64,000 nt of DNA from Flavobacterium filum DSM 17961 (GTDB lineage: Bacteria; Bacteroidota; Bacteroidia; Flavobacteriales; Flavobacteriaceae), in assembly GCF_000425465.1 (NCBI RefSeq), contig NZ_KE384381.1:1-64000 (forward strand), written 5' to 3'. The notes under the pieces are model-generated. The model saw only the letters and a program-made list of their open reading frames with translations. It ran no database searches and was not told the origin of the DNA. The position numbers and the translations under genes are program-made. Positions 16,082 through 25,232 of this stretch are shown here, piece after piece; the first letter of the stretch is position 1, and the number at the start of each line of letters is the position of its first letter.

Positions 16082-18484
16082 ATGAAAAAGACCTTTTACA
16101 TATTTCTCCTGCTTTGGAGTGTAAGTCCAATAATTGCTCAACAAAAAATCAGTTTAGATGAAGGCTGGAAGTTTCATTTTGGACATTCCGCCAATCCGGA
16201 TAAAGATTTTGACTATGGTAACAAACTGTTATTTCATAAATCGAATATATATGAAACTACCATTCTTAGTCCAAAATTTATAGATACTACATGGTCAACT
16301 GTAAATGTTCCCCATGATTGGGTGGTTGAACTTCCTTTTGTGAAATCTACTACGCATGAAATGGATAGTCATGGTTACAAACCGGTGGGTGGTACCTATC
16401 CGGAAACCAGTATTGGATGGTACCGCAAACATTTTTCTGTAGCCAAAAAAGACGAAGGGAAACGCTTTGAAATTCAGTTTGATGGAATTTATCGCAACGC
16501 TTCTATCTGGCTTAACGGATTTTATGTGGGTACCAATTTTAGTGGCTATTTAGGAAATACCTATGATGTAACCGACTATATTAACTTTGAAGGCAATAAT
16601 GTTTTGGTTGTTCGAGTAGATGCAACACAATTTGAGGGTTGGTTTTATGAAGGTGCCGGCATTTACCGCCATGTTTGGTTGACAATTCGCAATTCTACTC
16701 ATATTCCAACTGACGGAATATTTGCTCATGCTACTATTGACGGTAAAAAAGCAAAACTAACCATTGAAACAGAGGTAGAAAACAAAAACTTAACCGGTTC
16801 TACTGCCTTTGTATATTCGTATATTACAGATAGAAATGGTAAACTTCTTGCCAAAACACCTGAACAAAAAGTTGTGCTCGCTGTCAATGGAAAAACTACT
16901 TTGAAACAACAACTAAATTTATCCAACATTACACTTTGGTCACTTGAAAATCCTTATCTGTACAAAGTCTATTCCGTAGTTAAACAAAATAACCGGATTG
17001 TAGATCAACAAAAAGTGAATTTTGGATTTAGAACAGTTGCTTTTGAAGCTAAAAAAGGATTCTCTCTAAATGGAAAAAACTTCAAAATACAAGGAACTAA
17101 TAATCATCAAGATCATGCCGGAATCGGAAGTGCTCTCCCTGACTTCATGCAATACTATCGAATAAAATTGCTCAAAGAAATGGGTTCAAATGCTTACCGA
17201 GCGAGTCATAATGCTCCCACCAAAGAGCTTTTGGAAGCATGTGACAGTTTAGGTATGTTGGTAGTAGATGAACATCGATTATTGAACAGCAGTCCGGAAT
17301 ATGTTGATCAACTCAAACGATTAATCAAACGTGACCGTAATCATCCTTCCGTAATTTTATGGTCTATTGGTAATGAAGAACAAAACATTCAAGGCAATGA
17401 ATACGGGAAACGAATTGCCCTATCTTTAATGGCTATTCAAAAAGAATTAGACCCAACACGAACCAGTACCTACGCCGCTGACATGGCCAACGAATACAAA
17501 GGCGTGAACGAAGTTATTCCGATTAGAGGATTCAATTACCGAGAGTATGCCGTTGCCGATTATCATCGTGATCATCCCAATCAACCCTTACTGGGAACTG
17601 AAATGGGAAGTACCGTTACCACACGCGGAATTTATGAAAAAGATGAAATTAGAGCCTATGTTCCCGATCAGGATATTACACATCCATGGTGGGCTAGCAA
17701 AGCCGAAACTTGGTGGAAATTAGCCGCCGAAAACGATTATTGGCTGGGTGGATTTGTATGGACCGGATTTGATTATCGCGGTGAGCCAACTCCGTATAAA
17801 TGGCCAAATATCAGTTCACACTTTGGTATTTTAGATGTATGTGGCTTTCCAAAAAACATTTATTATTATTACAAAAGTTGGTGGAGCAATGCACCCGTTT
17901 TACATATTTCTCCACATTGGAATTGGGAAGAAAAAATTGGTCAACCCATTGAAGTTTGGGTCAATAGCAATGCCGAGGAAGTTGAATTGTTTTTGAACGG
18001 AAAAAGTTTAGGCAAAAAAAGCATGCCTCGTAACAGTCACTTAAAATGGAATGTTGTGTATGAACCGGGAACTTTAGAAGCAATTACCTTTAAAAACGGA
18101 GAAAAAATTACCTCAAAAGTTGAAACAACAGGTGTTGCAACCAAAGTTCTTGCGGTTGCAAACAAAACAACCGTTTTGGCCGATGGTAAAGATGGTGTAA
18201 TCGTAAATGTTTCAATTGTGGATGAAAAGGGAAGAGAAGTACCCAATGCCAACAACATGGTCTTTTTTGAACTTGAAGGCGATGGACAAATTATTGGAGT
18301 TGGCAATGGTGATCCTAGTTCACACGAACCCGATAAGTGCAGAAATGGTGCATGGCAACGTTGTGCATTCAACGGAAAATGCCAAGTTATTTTACAGGCC
18401 GGAAAGACTACAGAAAACTTAGTTTTAACCGTTAAATCAAACGGTTTAGCCAAAGCAAAAGTGGTAATAAATCAAAAAAAATAA
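16082..18484 (+). CDS. Beta-galactosidase, glycoside hydrolase family 2
   Basis: 800 residues with a signal peptide (to about residue 20, PIIAQ), a GH2 sugar-binding jelly roll (about 22-200; GWYRKHFSV, EGWFYEGAGIYRHVWL), an Ig-like domain (about 210-310), the TIM barrel (about 315-600), a DUF4982-like domain and a C-terminal Ig-like domain (VEVNG-poor, GDGQIIGVGNGDP). Acid/base Glu432 lies in WSIGNEEQN and nucleophile Glu507 in LLGTEMGS. It should release galactose from the oligosaccharides made by the two galactanases, in the periplasm. It is third of three extracytoplasmic hydrolases in the operon. Confidence 0.93.
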   Translation: MKKTFYIFLLLWSVSPIIAQQKISLDEGWKFHFGHSANPDKDFDYGNKLLFHKSNIYETTILSPKFIDTTWSTVNVPHDWVVELPFVKSTTHEMDSHGYKPVGGTYPETSIGWYRKHFSVAKKDEGKRFEIQFDGIYRNASIWLNGFYVGTNFSGYLGNTYDVTDYINFEGNNVLVVRVDATQFEGWFYEGAGIYRHVWLTIRNSTHIPTDGIFAHATIDGKKAKLTIETEVENKNLTGSTAFVYSYITDRNGKLLAKTPEQKVVLAVNGKTTLKQQLNLSNITLWSLENPYLYKVYSVVKQNNRIVDQQKVNFGFRTVAFEAKKGFSLNGKNFKIQGTNNHQDHAGIGSALPDFMQYYRIKLLKEMGSNAYRASHNAPTKELLEACDSLGMLVVDEHRLLNSSPEYVDQLKRLIKRDRNHPSVILWSIGNEEQNIQGNEYGKRIALSLMAIQKELDPTRTSTYAADMANEYKGVNEVIPIRGFNYREYAVADYHRDHPNQPLLGTEMGSTVTTRGIYEKDEIRAYVPDQDITHPWWASKAETWWKLAAENDYWLGGFVWTGFDYRGEPTPYKWPNISSHFGILDVCGFPKNIYYYYKSWWSNAPVLHISPHWNWEEKIGQPIEVWVNSNAEEVELFLNGKSLGKKSMPRNSHLKWNVVYEPGTLEAITFKNGEKITSKVETTGVATKVLAVANKTTVLADGKDGVIVNVSIVDEKGREVPNANNMVFFELEGDGQIIGVGNGDPSSHEPDKCRNGAWQRCAFNGKCQVILQAGKTTENLVLTVKSNGLAKAKVVINQKK

Positions 18485-18494
18485 GGGTGCAATC

Positions 18495-19676
18495 ATGAAG
18501 AAAAAGTTAATTGCTGCTACAACTGCACATTTTAAATCAGTATTCCAGCACGAACCCGAATCGGTTTTCCTATCACCGGGACGAATCAATTTGATTGGCG
18601 AACATGTAGATTATAACGATGGGTTTGTGTTACCGGCTGCCATCAACAAATACATTTGTTTTGCGATTTCAACATCACAAACGGATGAATTTACTTTGGT
18701 GGCCCAAGACTTGAATGAAACGTATCGTTTTAATTGGAGTGAAACACTTCAACCCGTTGATAAAATGTGGGTAAATTATATGTTAGGGGTTTTGCATCAA
18801 ATGAAAATGAAAGGATTTTCGTTTGCAGGTCTCAATGTAGTTTTTAGCAGTACAATCCCTATGGGAGCCGGACTTTCCTCGTCTGCTGCACTAGAATGTG
18901 GATTCGGTTATGCACTCAATAAACTTTTTAAATTAGGATTATCCCGTGAGGAAATTGCTCTTATCGGACAGCAATCTGAACACACTTTTGTTGGAGTAAA
19001 ATGTGGTATTATGGATCAATTTGCGAGTGTTTTTGGTAAAAAAAATCACGTTATCAAATTGGATTGTACTTCATTAGAACACGAGTACCATACTGCCGAT
19101 TTTAAAAATTATACGTTAGTTTTGTTTGACAGTCATGTTAAACACACGCATTTAACTTCTGGATACAACGACCGAAGAAATGAAGTTGAACAAGGTTTGA
19201 ATACTATTAAAACTCATTATCCAAGTGTTCAAACCTTTCGAGATTGTACTGAAAATCAATTAGAATCTTTACGAAATGAATTAGGTGAAACATTGTACAA
19301 ACGTTGCCATTTTGTAATTCAAGAAATTCGCAGAGTGAATGAAGCGGTGAAAGCTTTAGACCAAAACCAATTTGAGCAATTAGGTAATCTTATGTTTGAA
19401 ACCCACGAAGGTTTATCGAAAGAATACGAAGTAAGTTGTGCCGAAGTTGATTTTTTGGTTGAATTTGTAAAAAACAAAAAACAAGTTATCGGTTCCAGAA
19501 TGATGGGTGGTGGTTTTGGCGGTTGCTCTATTAATTTGGTAGAAAAAGGAAGTGAAAAAGCCCTTTTTGAATCGATTTCGAAAGCTTACCGAGAGCAATT
19601 TGGAATTACATTATCGTATTACAAAGTGAAGATTTCCAAAGGCACTTCAAAAGTGAAAAAGAAAATAAAAAATTAA
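18495..19676 (+). CDS. galK: Galactokinase
   Basis: 393 residues of the GHMP kinase family. Motif 1 is PGRINLIGEHVDYNDG (about 28-43), the ATP loop is PMGAGLSSSAALE (about 120-132) and motif 3 is MMGGGFGGCS (about 337-346). It phosphorylates alpha-D-galactose to galactose 1-phosphate, the entry step of the Leloir pathway. The last dozen residues are a Lys-rich tail (KVKKKIKN) past the usual end of the family. It starts 10 bp after the beta-galactosidase gene. A perfect hairpin repeat lies between it and galT. Confidence 0.96.
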   Translation: MKKKLIAATTAHFKSVFQHEPESVFLSPGRINLIGEHVDYNDGFVLPAAINKYICFAISTSQTDEFTLVAQDLNETYRFNWSETLQPVDKMWVNYMLGVLHQMKMKGFSFAGLNVVFSSTIPMGAGLSSSAALECGFGYALNKLFKLGLSREEIALIGQQSEHTFVGVKCGIMDQFASVFGKKNHVIKLDCTSLEHEYHTADFKNYTLVLFDSHVKHTHLTSGYNDRRNEVEQGLNTIKTHYPSVQTFRDCTENQLESLRNELGETLYKRCHFVIQEIRRVNEAVKALDQNQFEQLGNLMFETHEGLSKEYEVSCAEVDFLVEFVKNKKQVIGSRMMGGGFGGCSINLVEKGSEKALFESISKAYREQFGITLSYYKVKISKGTSKVKKKIKN

Positions 19677-19749
19677 TGTAAAACGAGTAAGAATAAATTT
19701 TCAAATCAGAAAATTAAACCTGATAGATTTAATAATTGTTATCCTGTTT

Positions 19750-19782
19750 AAACCTGACAGGTTTTTGAAACCTGTCAGGTTT
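19750..19782. repeat. Perfect 15-bp-stem palindromic repeat between galK and galT
   Basis: AAACCTGACAGGTTT (19750-19764) and AAACCTGTCAGGTTT (19768-19782) are exact reverse complements with a 3-nt loop. Each arm is itself nearly palindromic. There is no U-tract, so it looks like a dispersed REP-type element. In RNA it would form a very stable stem that could protect the upstream mRNA end or reduce galT-symporter expression. Confidence 0.8.
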
Positions 19783-19825
19783 ACCCAATAGAAAAAAATT
19801 AATTTGCTTCTTTATAAGAAAAAAT

Positions 19826-20875
19826 ATGCAACAATTCAATAGTAACGAACATCCACACCGCCGATATAATCCGCTTTTAGATGAATGGATTTTGGTTTCT
19901 CCCCATCGCACCAAACGTCCATGGCAAGGGCAGAAAGAAAATTCTACCTTAACTTCGCTTCCAAAATACGACCCAACTTGTTATTTGTGTCCGGGCAACG
20001 AACGTTCTAATGGCACAAAAAATCCTGACTATTCGGATTGTTATGTTTTTGAAAATGACTTTTCAGCCTTATTGAAAGAGGAAGTGGTCATGGAACCTTC
20101 AACCTCTACCCTTTTCAAACTCAAACCGGAACGCGGAATTAATAAAGTGGTTTGTTTTTCTCCGCAACACGATTTGACTTTACCGGAAATGGAAATTAGT
20201 GCCATTGAAAAAGTCATTCAAACGTGGGCAGCACAATACATTGAATTGGGCAATCATGATTTTATCAATTACGTTCAAATTTTTGAAAACAAAGGAGCGG
20301 TAATGGGTTGTAGTAATCCGCATCCGCACGGACAAATTTGGGCTCAATCTTCGTTGCCTACTCAGGTGGAAAAAACGCAAAAAAACCTTCAAAAATATTT
20401 TGAACAACATAAAGTAAGTCTTCTAAAGGCTTATTTGGATGAAGAATTGAAATCAAATGAACGACTAGTATATGAAAATGAGCATTTTGCAGTAGTTGTT
20501 CCTTTTTGGGCTACATGGCCATATGAAACCATGATTATCAGCAAACGTCATTTTGGAACCATTATCGCTATGAGTAAAGAAGAAACCTTAGCTTTTGCAG
20601 ATAGTATCAAAACAATTACGGTTAAATACGACAATCTTTTTGAAACCTCTTTCCCTTATTCTTCGGGAATTCATCAGGCACCAACCGACCGTTTAGCTCA
20701 TCCGGAATGGCATTTTCATATGCACTTTTATCCGCCATTGTTGCGAAGTGCAACCGTAAAAAAATTCATGGTAGGGTATGAAATGATGGGAGAAGCTCAA
20801 CGAGATATTTCCCCGGAAAAAAGTGCTGAAATTTTAAGAAACTTATCTACTTTGCATTATAAATTAGAAAACTAA
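19826..20875 (+). CDS. galT: Galactose-1-phosphate uridylyltransferase
   Basis: 349 residues, family length. It exchanges UMP between UDP-glucose and galactose 1-phosphate. The HIT-type active site is NPHPHGQIWA with His166-Pro167-His168 (His168 the nucleophile), matching the canonical HPH. Zinc ligands CYLCPGN (near 51-57) are present, and the C-terminal HFHMHFYPPLLR strand is intact. It is separated from galK by 149 bp containing a palindromic repeat, and is followed by the symporter after 14 bp. No separate promoter with a TAnnTTTG box is visible, so read-through from the operon promoter is likely. Confidence 0.96.
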   Translation: MQQFNSNEHPHRRYNPLLDEWILVSPHRTKRPWQGQKENSTLTSLPKYDPTCYLCPGNERSNGTKNPDYSDCYVFENDFSALLKEEVVMEPSTSTLFKLKPERGINKVVCFSPQHDLTLPEMEISAIEKVIQTWAAQYIELGNHDFINYVQIFENKGAVMGCSNPHPHGQIWAQSSLPTQVEKTQKNLQKYFEQHKVSLLKAYLDEELKSNERLVYENEHFAVVVPFWATWPYETMIISKRHFGTIIAMSKEETLAFADSIKTITVKYDNLFETSFPYSSGIHQAPTDRLAHPEWHFHMHFYPPLLRSATVKKFMVGYEMMGEAQRDISPEKSAEILRNLSTLHYKLEN

Positions 20876-20889
20876 ACCAACCAAACCTT

Positions 20890-22551
20890 ATGAAAAACGG
20901 ATTTGAACTCATTGATTATATTGTATTTATAGGCTATGCTCTATTGATTTTAGGTGTCGGTTTATGGATGTCACGCACCAAAAAAGGGCATCAAAAAAAT
21001 GCAGAAGATTATTTTTTGGCGAGTAAATCCTTGCCGTGGTGGGCCATTGGAACTTCTTTAATTGCCGCCAATATTTCAGCTGAACAATTCATAGGAATGT
21101 CCGGTTCCGGTTTTGCGGTAGGATTAGCCATATCTTCTTATGAATGGATGGCCGCCATTACGCTAATCATTGTGGGGAAATTTTTTCTACCCATTTTTAT
21201 CGAAAAAGGAATTTATACTATTCCGGAGTTTGTAGAAAAGCGATTTTCTACCAATTTAAAGACCATATTAGCAGTATTTTGGGTGGGATTGTATGTTTTT
21301 GTCAACATTACCTCAGTACTTTATTTAGGAGCTTTAGCAATGAATACCATCATGGGTGTTGATATGATGTGGGCGATAATCGGTTTATCCTTATTTGCCG
21401 CTGCTTATTCCATTTATGGTGGATTAGCGTCCATTGCTTGGACGGATGCTATACAAGTCGTTTTCCTGATTTTTGGTGGATTGGCTACCACCTATTTGGC
21501 TTTAAATACGGTTTCAGAAGGACAAGGTCTTTTGGAAGGTTTAGGTATTATTTATGACAAAGCACCGGAAAAGTTTTCTATGATTTTGGATGATTCCAAC
21601 CCTGAATACATGAATCTTCCCGGCATTGGTGTCTTACTCGGCGGAATGTGGGTTGCGAATCTATATTATTGGGGATTCAATCAATATATCATTCAACGGG
21701 CGTTAGCGGCTAAGTCATTAAAAGAAGCTCAAAAAGGTATCTTATTAGCTGCATTTTTAAAATTACTGATTCCGTTTATTGTGGTAATACCAGGAATTGC
21801 CGCATATGTGATAGTGAATGACCCTGAAATGTTGTCTCGTTTAGGGGCTGAAGGTTTACTAAACATTCCGAGTGATGGTGCGGCAGACAAAGCCTATCCG
21901 TGGTTAATTCAATTTTTACCGGCAGGTTTAAAAGGATTAGCCTTTGTTGCTTTGACAGCTGCGATAGTTTCTTCTTTGGCTTCGATGTTAAATTCTACTT
22001 CTACCATTTTTACGATGGATATTTACAAACAATATATTGATAAAAATGCGAATGACCGCAAAACAGTAGCGGTTGGAAGAATTACTTCTGCGATAGCTTT
22101 ACTCATTGGGGCAATTGTAGCACCACTTTTGGGGGGAATCAATCAGGCGTTTCAATTTATTCAAGAATATACCGGAGTGGTGAGTCCGGGAATTTTAGCC
22201 ATTTTTATTTTAGGCTTATTTTGGAAAAAAACTACAAATAAAGCAGCCATTTGGGGTGCGTTATTATCCATACCGATAGCCATGTTTTTTAAAGTGGGAC
22301 CGAAAGGTTGGGCATCAGGTGGTGCTTTGGAAAATGTATTTCCTAATTTGCCATTCTTAGATCAAATGGGTTATACAACATTGATTACGATGGGAATAAT
22401 TGCCGCCATTAGTTGGAATCAAAACAAAGGGAAAGACGATAAAAAAGGTTTTGAATTACAGAAAGAAACTTTTTCAACGAGTTCTTCCTTTACGATTAGT
22501 GCTTTTGCGGTAATGATTGTATTGGCGTTTTTATATGCCTTCTTTTGGTAG
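20890..22551 (+). CDS. Sodium/solute symporter (SSS family), probable galactose transporter
   Basis: 553 residues with about 14 membrane segments and the SSS signatures: GLWMSRTKKGHQKNAEDYFLASKSLPWW early on, GTSLIAANISAEQFIGMSGSG in helix 2, and the conserved TAAIVSSLASMLNSTSTIF segment near 355-375 that contributes the sodium site. It resembles the sodium/glucose-galactose branch. As last gene of the galactan operon it probably brings galactose released in the periplasm across the inner membrane. Substrate is inferred from context, not from residues. Confidence 0.9.
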   Translation: MKNGFELIDYIVFIGYALLILGVGLWMSRTKKGHQKNAEDYFLASKSLPWWAIGTSLIAANISAEQFIGMSGSGFAVGLAISSYEWMAAITLIIVGKFFLPIFIEKGIYTIPEFVEKRFSTNLKTILAVFWVGLYVFVNITSVLYLGALAMNTIMGVDMMWAIIGLSLFAAAYSIYGGLASIAWTDAIQVVFLIFGGLATTYLALNTVSEGQGLLEGLGIIYDKAPEKFSMILDDSNPEYMNLPGIGVLLGGMWVANLYYWGFNQYIIQRALAAKSLKEAQKGILLAAFLKLLIPFIVVIPGIAAYVIVNDPEMLSRLGAEGLLNIPSDGAADKAYPWLIQFLPAGLKGLAFVALTAAIVSSLASMLNSTSTIFTMDIYKQYIDKNANDRKTVAVGRITSAIALLIGAIVAPLLGGINQAFQFIQEYTGVVSPGILAIFILGLFWKKTTNKAAIWGALLSIPIAMFFKVGPKGWASGGALENVFPNLPFLDQMGYTTLITMGIIAAISWNQNKGKDDKKGFELQKETFSTSSSFTISAFAVMIVLAFLYAFFW

Positions 22552-22558
22552 TTTTCAG

Positions 22559-22920
22559 TTGTCACATCGCACTAATAGAACACGGATCTAAAGGATTAAA
22601 TAAATTAATTTGTCTTGTCCTAAAATAGATTTACACAAATTACATTCTGAGTTTCAATTTCTATTCAAGAATTAATATTGTTAGTCATCTTTTAATACTT
22701 GAAAGTTAGAAAATAATTGACTAATTGACACATTTTCATATTGACACATCGCTCTAACAGAACACGGATCTAAAGGATTAAATAGATTAATTAGATTTTA
22801 TTCGCTTTGCGAAAATAGATTTACAAAGATTCCATTCTGAGTATCAATTTCTATTCAAGAATTCATCTTCCAATTCATCTTGATTACTTGAAAGTTAGAT
22901 TTTAATTGTCGAATTGACAA
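22559..22920. repeat. Diverged tandem duplication of ~182 bp
   Basis: The block starting CACATCGC at 22563 recurs at 22745, a period of 182 bp. Shared landmarks include AGAACACGGATCTAAAGGAT, ATTCTGAGT and TTTCTATTCAAGAATT. No reading frame is preserved. It fills the gap between the symporter gene and the LRR gene and looks like non-coding repeat DNA of the kind scattered through flavobacterial genomes. The second copy also has a small palindrome, TTCGCTTTGCGAA. Confidence 0.8.
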
Positions 22921-22940
22921 ATTGCCCAATTGACAAATAA

Positions 22941-22973
22941 AAAAAACTTGTCGATTGGGGCGGCAAGTTTTTT
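22941..22973. terminator. Bidirectional terminator between symporter and LRR genes
   Basis: AAAAAACTTGTCG (22941-22953) pairs with CGGCAAGTTTTTT (22961-22973) with one G-T pair and a 7-nt loop. A/T-rich flanks give a U-run on either strand, suiting the convergent genes. Confidence 0.8.
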
Positions 22974-22999
22974 GTTGGGGTTGGTATTTGTATTGGAAA

Positions 23000-23854
23000 T
23001 TAATCCGGAGTACCTACTACTCCAGTATTGTCAGTAAGCAACGGTAAACGAACCGCCACTCCTTTATCGTTTAACATAGTCATTTGGAATGTATCTTTTT
23101 TAGCTAATGTATAAGATATTAATCCATTGAATTGATTGTAAGAGATATTCAACTCGTTTAAGTTTTTCAATTTTTCTAATTCAAAAGGAACTTGGCCAAT
23201 AAAATTATTTTCAAATAAACTTAAGTTTTGTAATGATGTTAAGTTTTCAACTTCGTATGATAATTTACCCGTGAAATTATTGCTGTTTAACATCAACACT
23301 TTTAAACTTTTAAGTGTGTATAATGTAGAAGGTAATTCACCTGATAATTGATTATTAAATAACGATAAATTTTCTAAACTAGATAATTTACCAATTTCTT
23401 TCGGTAAAGCTCCGGTTAACGAATTCATGTATAATTCAAGAACTTTTAATGATTTTGCATTACAAAGCGAAACAGGAATAGCACCACTTAATCTGTTGAA
23501 AGAAATATTTAATGTATGCAACATTTGTAAATCTCCAAATGACGCTGGAATGTTACCAGTTAATTCGTTTTTGAATAAATCAATTACTTCGATTGATTTT
23601 AATTGACCTAGTTCAGCAGGAATGGTTCCTTTTAAATTATTGTTAGGAAGAGAAAGTCCAACTACTTTATCATTTTTAATTTGAACACCATACCATTTTG
23701 ATGGAGAGATGGTTAAATCCCATTTGATTTTCCATTGACTACCATTTGTAGTTTCATGGAACTTTAACAAGGCAGCTTTTTCAACTGATGAAATTTCAGC
23801 ATACGAAAAAACAGATACCAAGCAAAGCAACAAGGAGTAAGTAAAAGTTTTCAT
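23000..23854 (-). CDS. Secreted leucine-rich-repeat protein, plant-type repeats
   Basis: 284 residues with a signal peptide (MKTFTYSLLLCLVSVFSYA), an N-terminal cap (about 20-65 with WKIKWDLTISPSKWYGV) and about seven 24-residue repeats of the form LxxLxxLxLxxNxLxGxIPxxL (for example ALPKEIGKLSSLENLSLFNN). This is the plant-specific LRR class seen in receptor kinases and in some Bacteroidetes surface proteins. The C-terminus (TGVVGTPD) shows no type IX sorting domain. A binding role for protein or peptide ligands outside the membrane is typical of the fold; no partner is indicated. It is monocistronic, convergent with the galactan operon. Confidence 0.85.
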   Translation of the reverse strand: MKTFTYSLLLCLVSVFSYAEISSVEKAALLKFHETTNGSQWKIKWDLTISPSKWYGVQIKNDKVVGLSLPNNNLKGTIPAELGQLKSIEVIDLFKNELTGNIPASFGDLQMLHTLNISFNRLSGAIPVSLCNAKSLKVLELYMNSLTGALPKEIGKLSSLENLSLFNNQLSGELPSTLYTLKSLKVLMLNSNNFTGKLSYEVENLTSLQNLSLFENNFIGQVPFELEKLKNLNELNISYNQFNGLISYTLAKKDTFQMTMLNDKGVAVRLPLLTDNTGVVGTPD

Positions 23855-24154
23855 GTTTATTAAATTTGGGGTTTGATGGAGTAAATATAATACAACAAAC
23901 CGACAATAAGCAAATAAAATCGATGAAATGCATTTATTTATGTGATAATAAATCCAATTCTTACATAAAAAGAATGTATTTAGAAGGGCGATTCGAATTT
24001 ATTTGAAGTGAAATACATGTGATAAAAAACTAATTTTATTTGCAAAATTGTTATAATTCTTATTTAAATGTTAAATAAAAATTAACCTAAAAAGCTACCA
24101 ATTATTAATCAACTAAATTTGTCAATCATAACATTGATATTACTACTCTTTACA

Positions 24155-25222
24155 ATGAAGTTAAAAAATACACTTTTATTTATCGTTATTGGCGGATTGC
24201 TCGCACTAATCATTTATAGAATTTTGAGCAATAAAGAACAAGCTGAAAAAAATAACCCAATGATGGGTGGACCTAAACCACCGGTTAACGTTCAAGGTAT
24301 CATTTTAAAATCACAGCTCTTTGCTAATGATTTACAAGTTTCAGGTTCGATTGACGCCAATGAACAAATTGAATTGAGAAGTGAGGTTTCCGGTGTAATT
24401 CAATCGATAAATTTCATTGAAGGGGGTAACGTTTCAAAAGGTCAATTATTGATAAAAGTGAACGATGCTGAATTAAGAGCTCAATTGATTCAAGCCAATT
24501 CAAAACAAAGTTTAGCGTCTGAAAACGAACGAAGAGCAAAACTACTTTTACAAAAAGAAGCCATCAGTCAAGAAGAATACGACATTACGTTTGCAGAATT
24601 AGCTTCTGCCAGAGCACAAACTCAATTTATTCAATCACAAATTTCCAGAACGTCAATTGTTGCTCCTTTTTCAGGTAAAATCGGATTGCGTTCTATTTCA
24701 CCCGGAGCCTATGTTACACCTACTACGCTAATTGCAAAATTAGTGAATAATGACAAAGTAAAAATCACTTTTTCAATACCGGAGAAATATGCCGGTTCAA
24801 TAAAAAAAGACGGAACGTTACAATTTACCGTTTCCGGTAATACTGAAAAATTTAGTGCAAAAATTTATGCTCTTGAACCTTCTGTTGAACAATCTACACG
24901 AACATTACAAGTTAGAGCCCTTGCTGATAATTCGAAAGGAATATTATTACCCGGAACATTTGCCAATATTTCTTTGCCATTAGAAGAAATTAAAGACGCT
25001 ATTTTAATTCCGACAGAAGCGATTATTCCGATTCAAAATGGTAAAAAAGTATTTGTAGTTGCCAACGGAAAAGCAAAAGAAGTTATCATCGAAACCGCAG
25101 TTCGTACCGAGAAAAGTATATTGGTAACTTCCGGTTTAAAAACCGGTGATACGCTCATTACTACCGGAATTATGGCTTTGAAACCGGATGCTCCAGTTCA
25201 ACCCAATATCATTCAAAACTAA
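24155..25222 (+). CDS. RND efflux periplasmic adaptor (membrane fusion protein)
   Basis: 355 residues from the ATG at 24155 (MKLKNTLLFIVIGG); a TTG start 36 nt upstream would only lengthen the hydrophobic head. An N-terminal membrane anchor (about 5-25) is followed by a barrel-sandwich hybrid domain (IELRSEVSGVIQSINFIEG), a short alpha-hairpin (about 95-150, Gln/Glu/Ala-rich), the second half of the lipoyl domain (TSIVAPFSGKIGLRSISPG) and beta-barrel and membrane-proximal domains (LLPGTFANISLPL). It links the RND pump encoded 10 bp downstream to the outer membrane channel. Drug or metabolite substrates cannot be told. Confidence 0.93.
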   Translation: MKLKNTLLFIVIGGLLALIIYRILSNKEQAEKNNPMMGGPKPPVNVQGIILKSQLFANDLQVSGSIDANEQIELRSEVSGVIQSINFIEGGNVSKGQLLIKVNDAELRAQLIQANSKQSLASENERRAKLLLQKEAISQEEYDITFAELASARAQTQFIQSQISRTSIVAPFSGKIGLRSISPGAYVTPTTLIAKLVNNDKVKITFSIPEKYAGSIKKDGTLQFTVSGNTEKFSAKIYALEPSVEQSTRTLQVRALADNSKGILLPGTFANISLPLEEIKDAILIPTEAIIPIQNGKKVFVVANGKAKEVIIETAVRTEKSILVTSGLKTGDTLITTGIMALKPDAPVQPNIIQN

Positions 25223-25232
25223 ATCGAATCAC

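Noticed and set aside
18037..18453. 138-codon minus-strand open frame within the beta-galactosidase gene
   Set aside because: Shadow of a well-supported gene; no independent motif.
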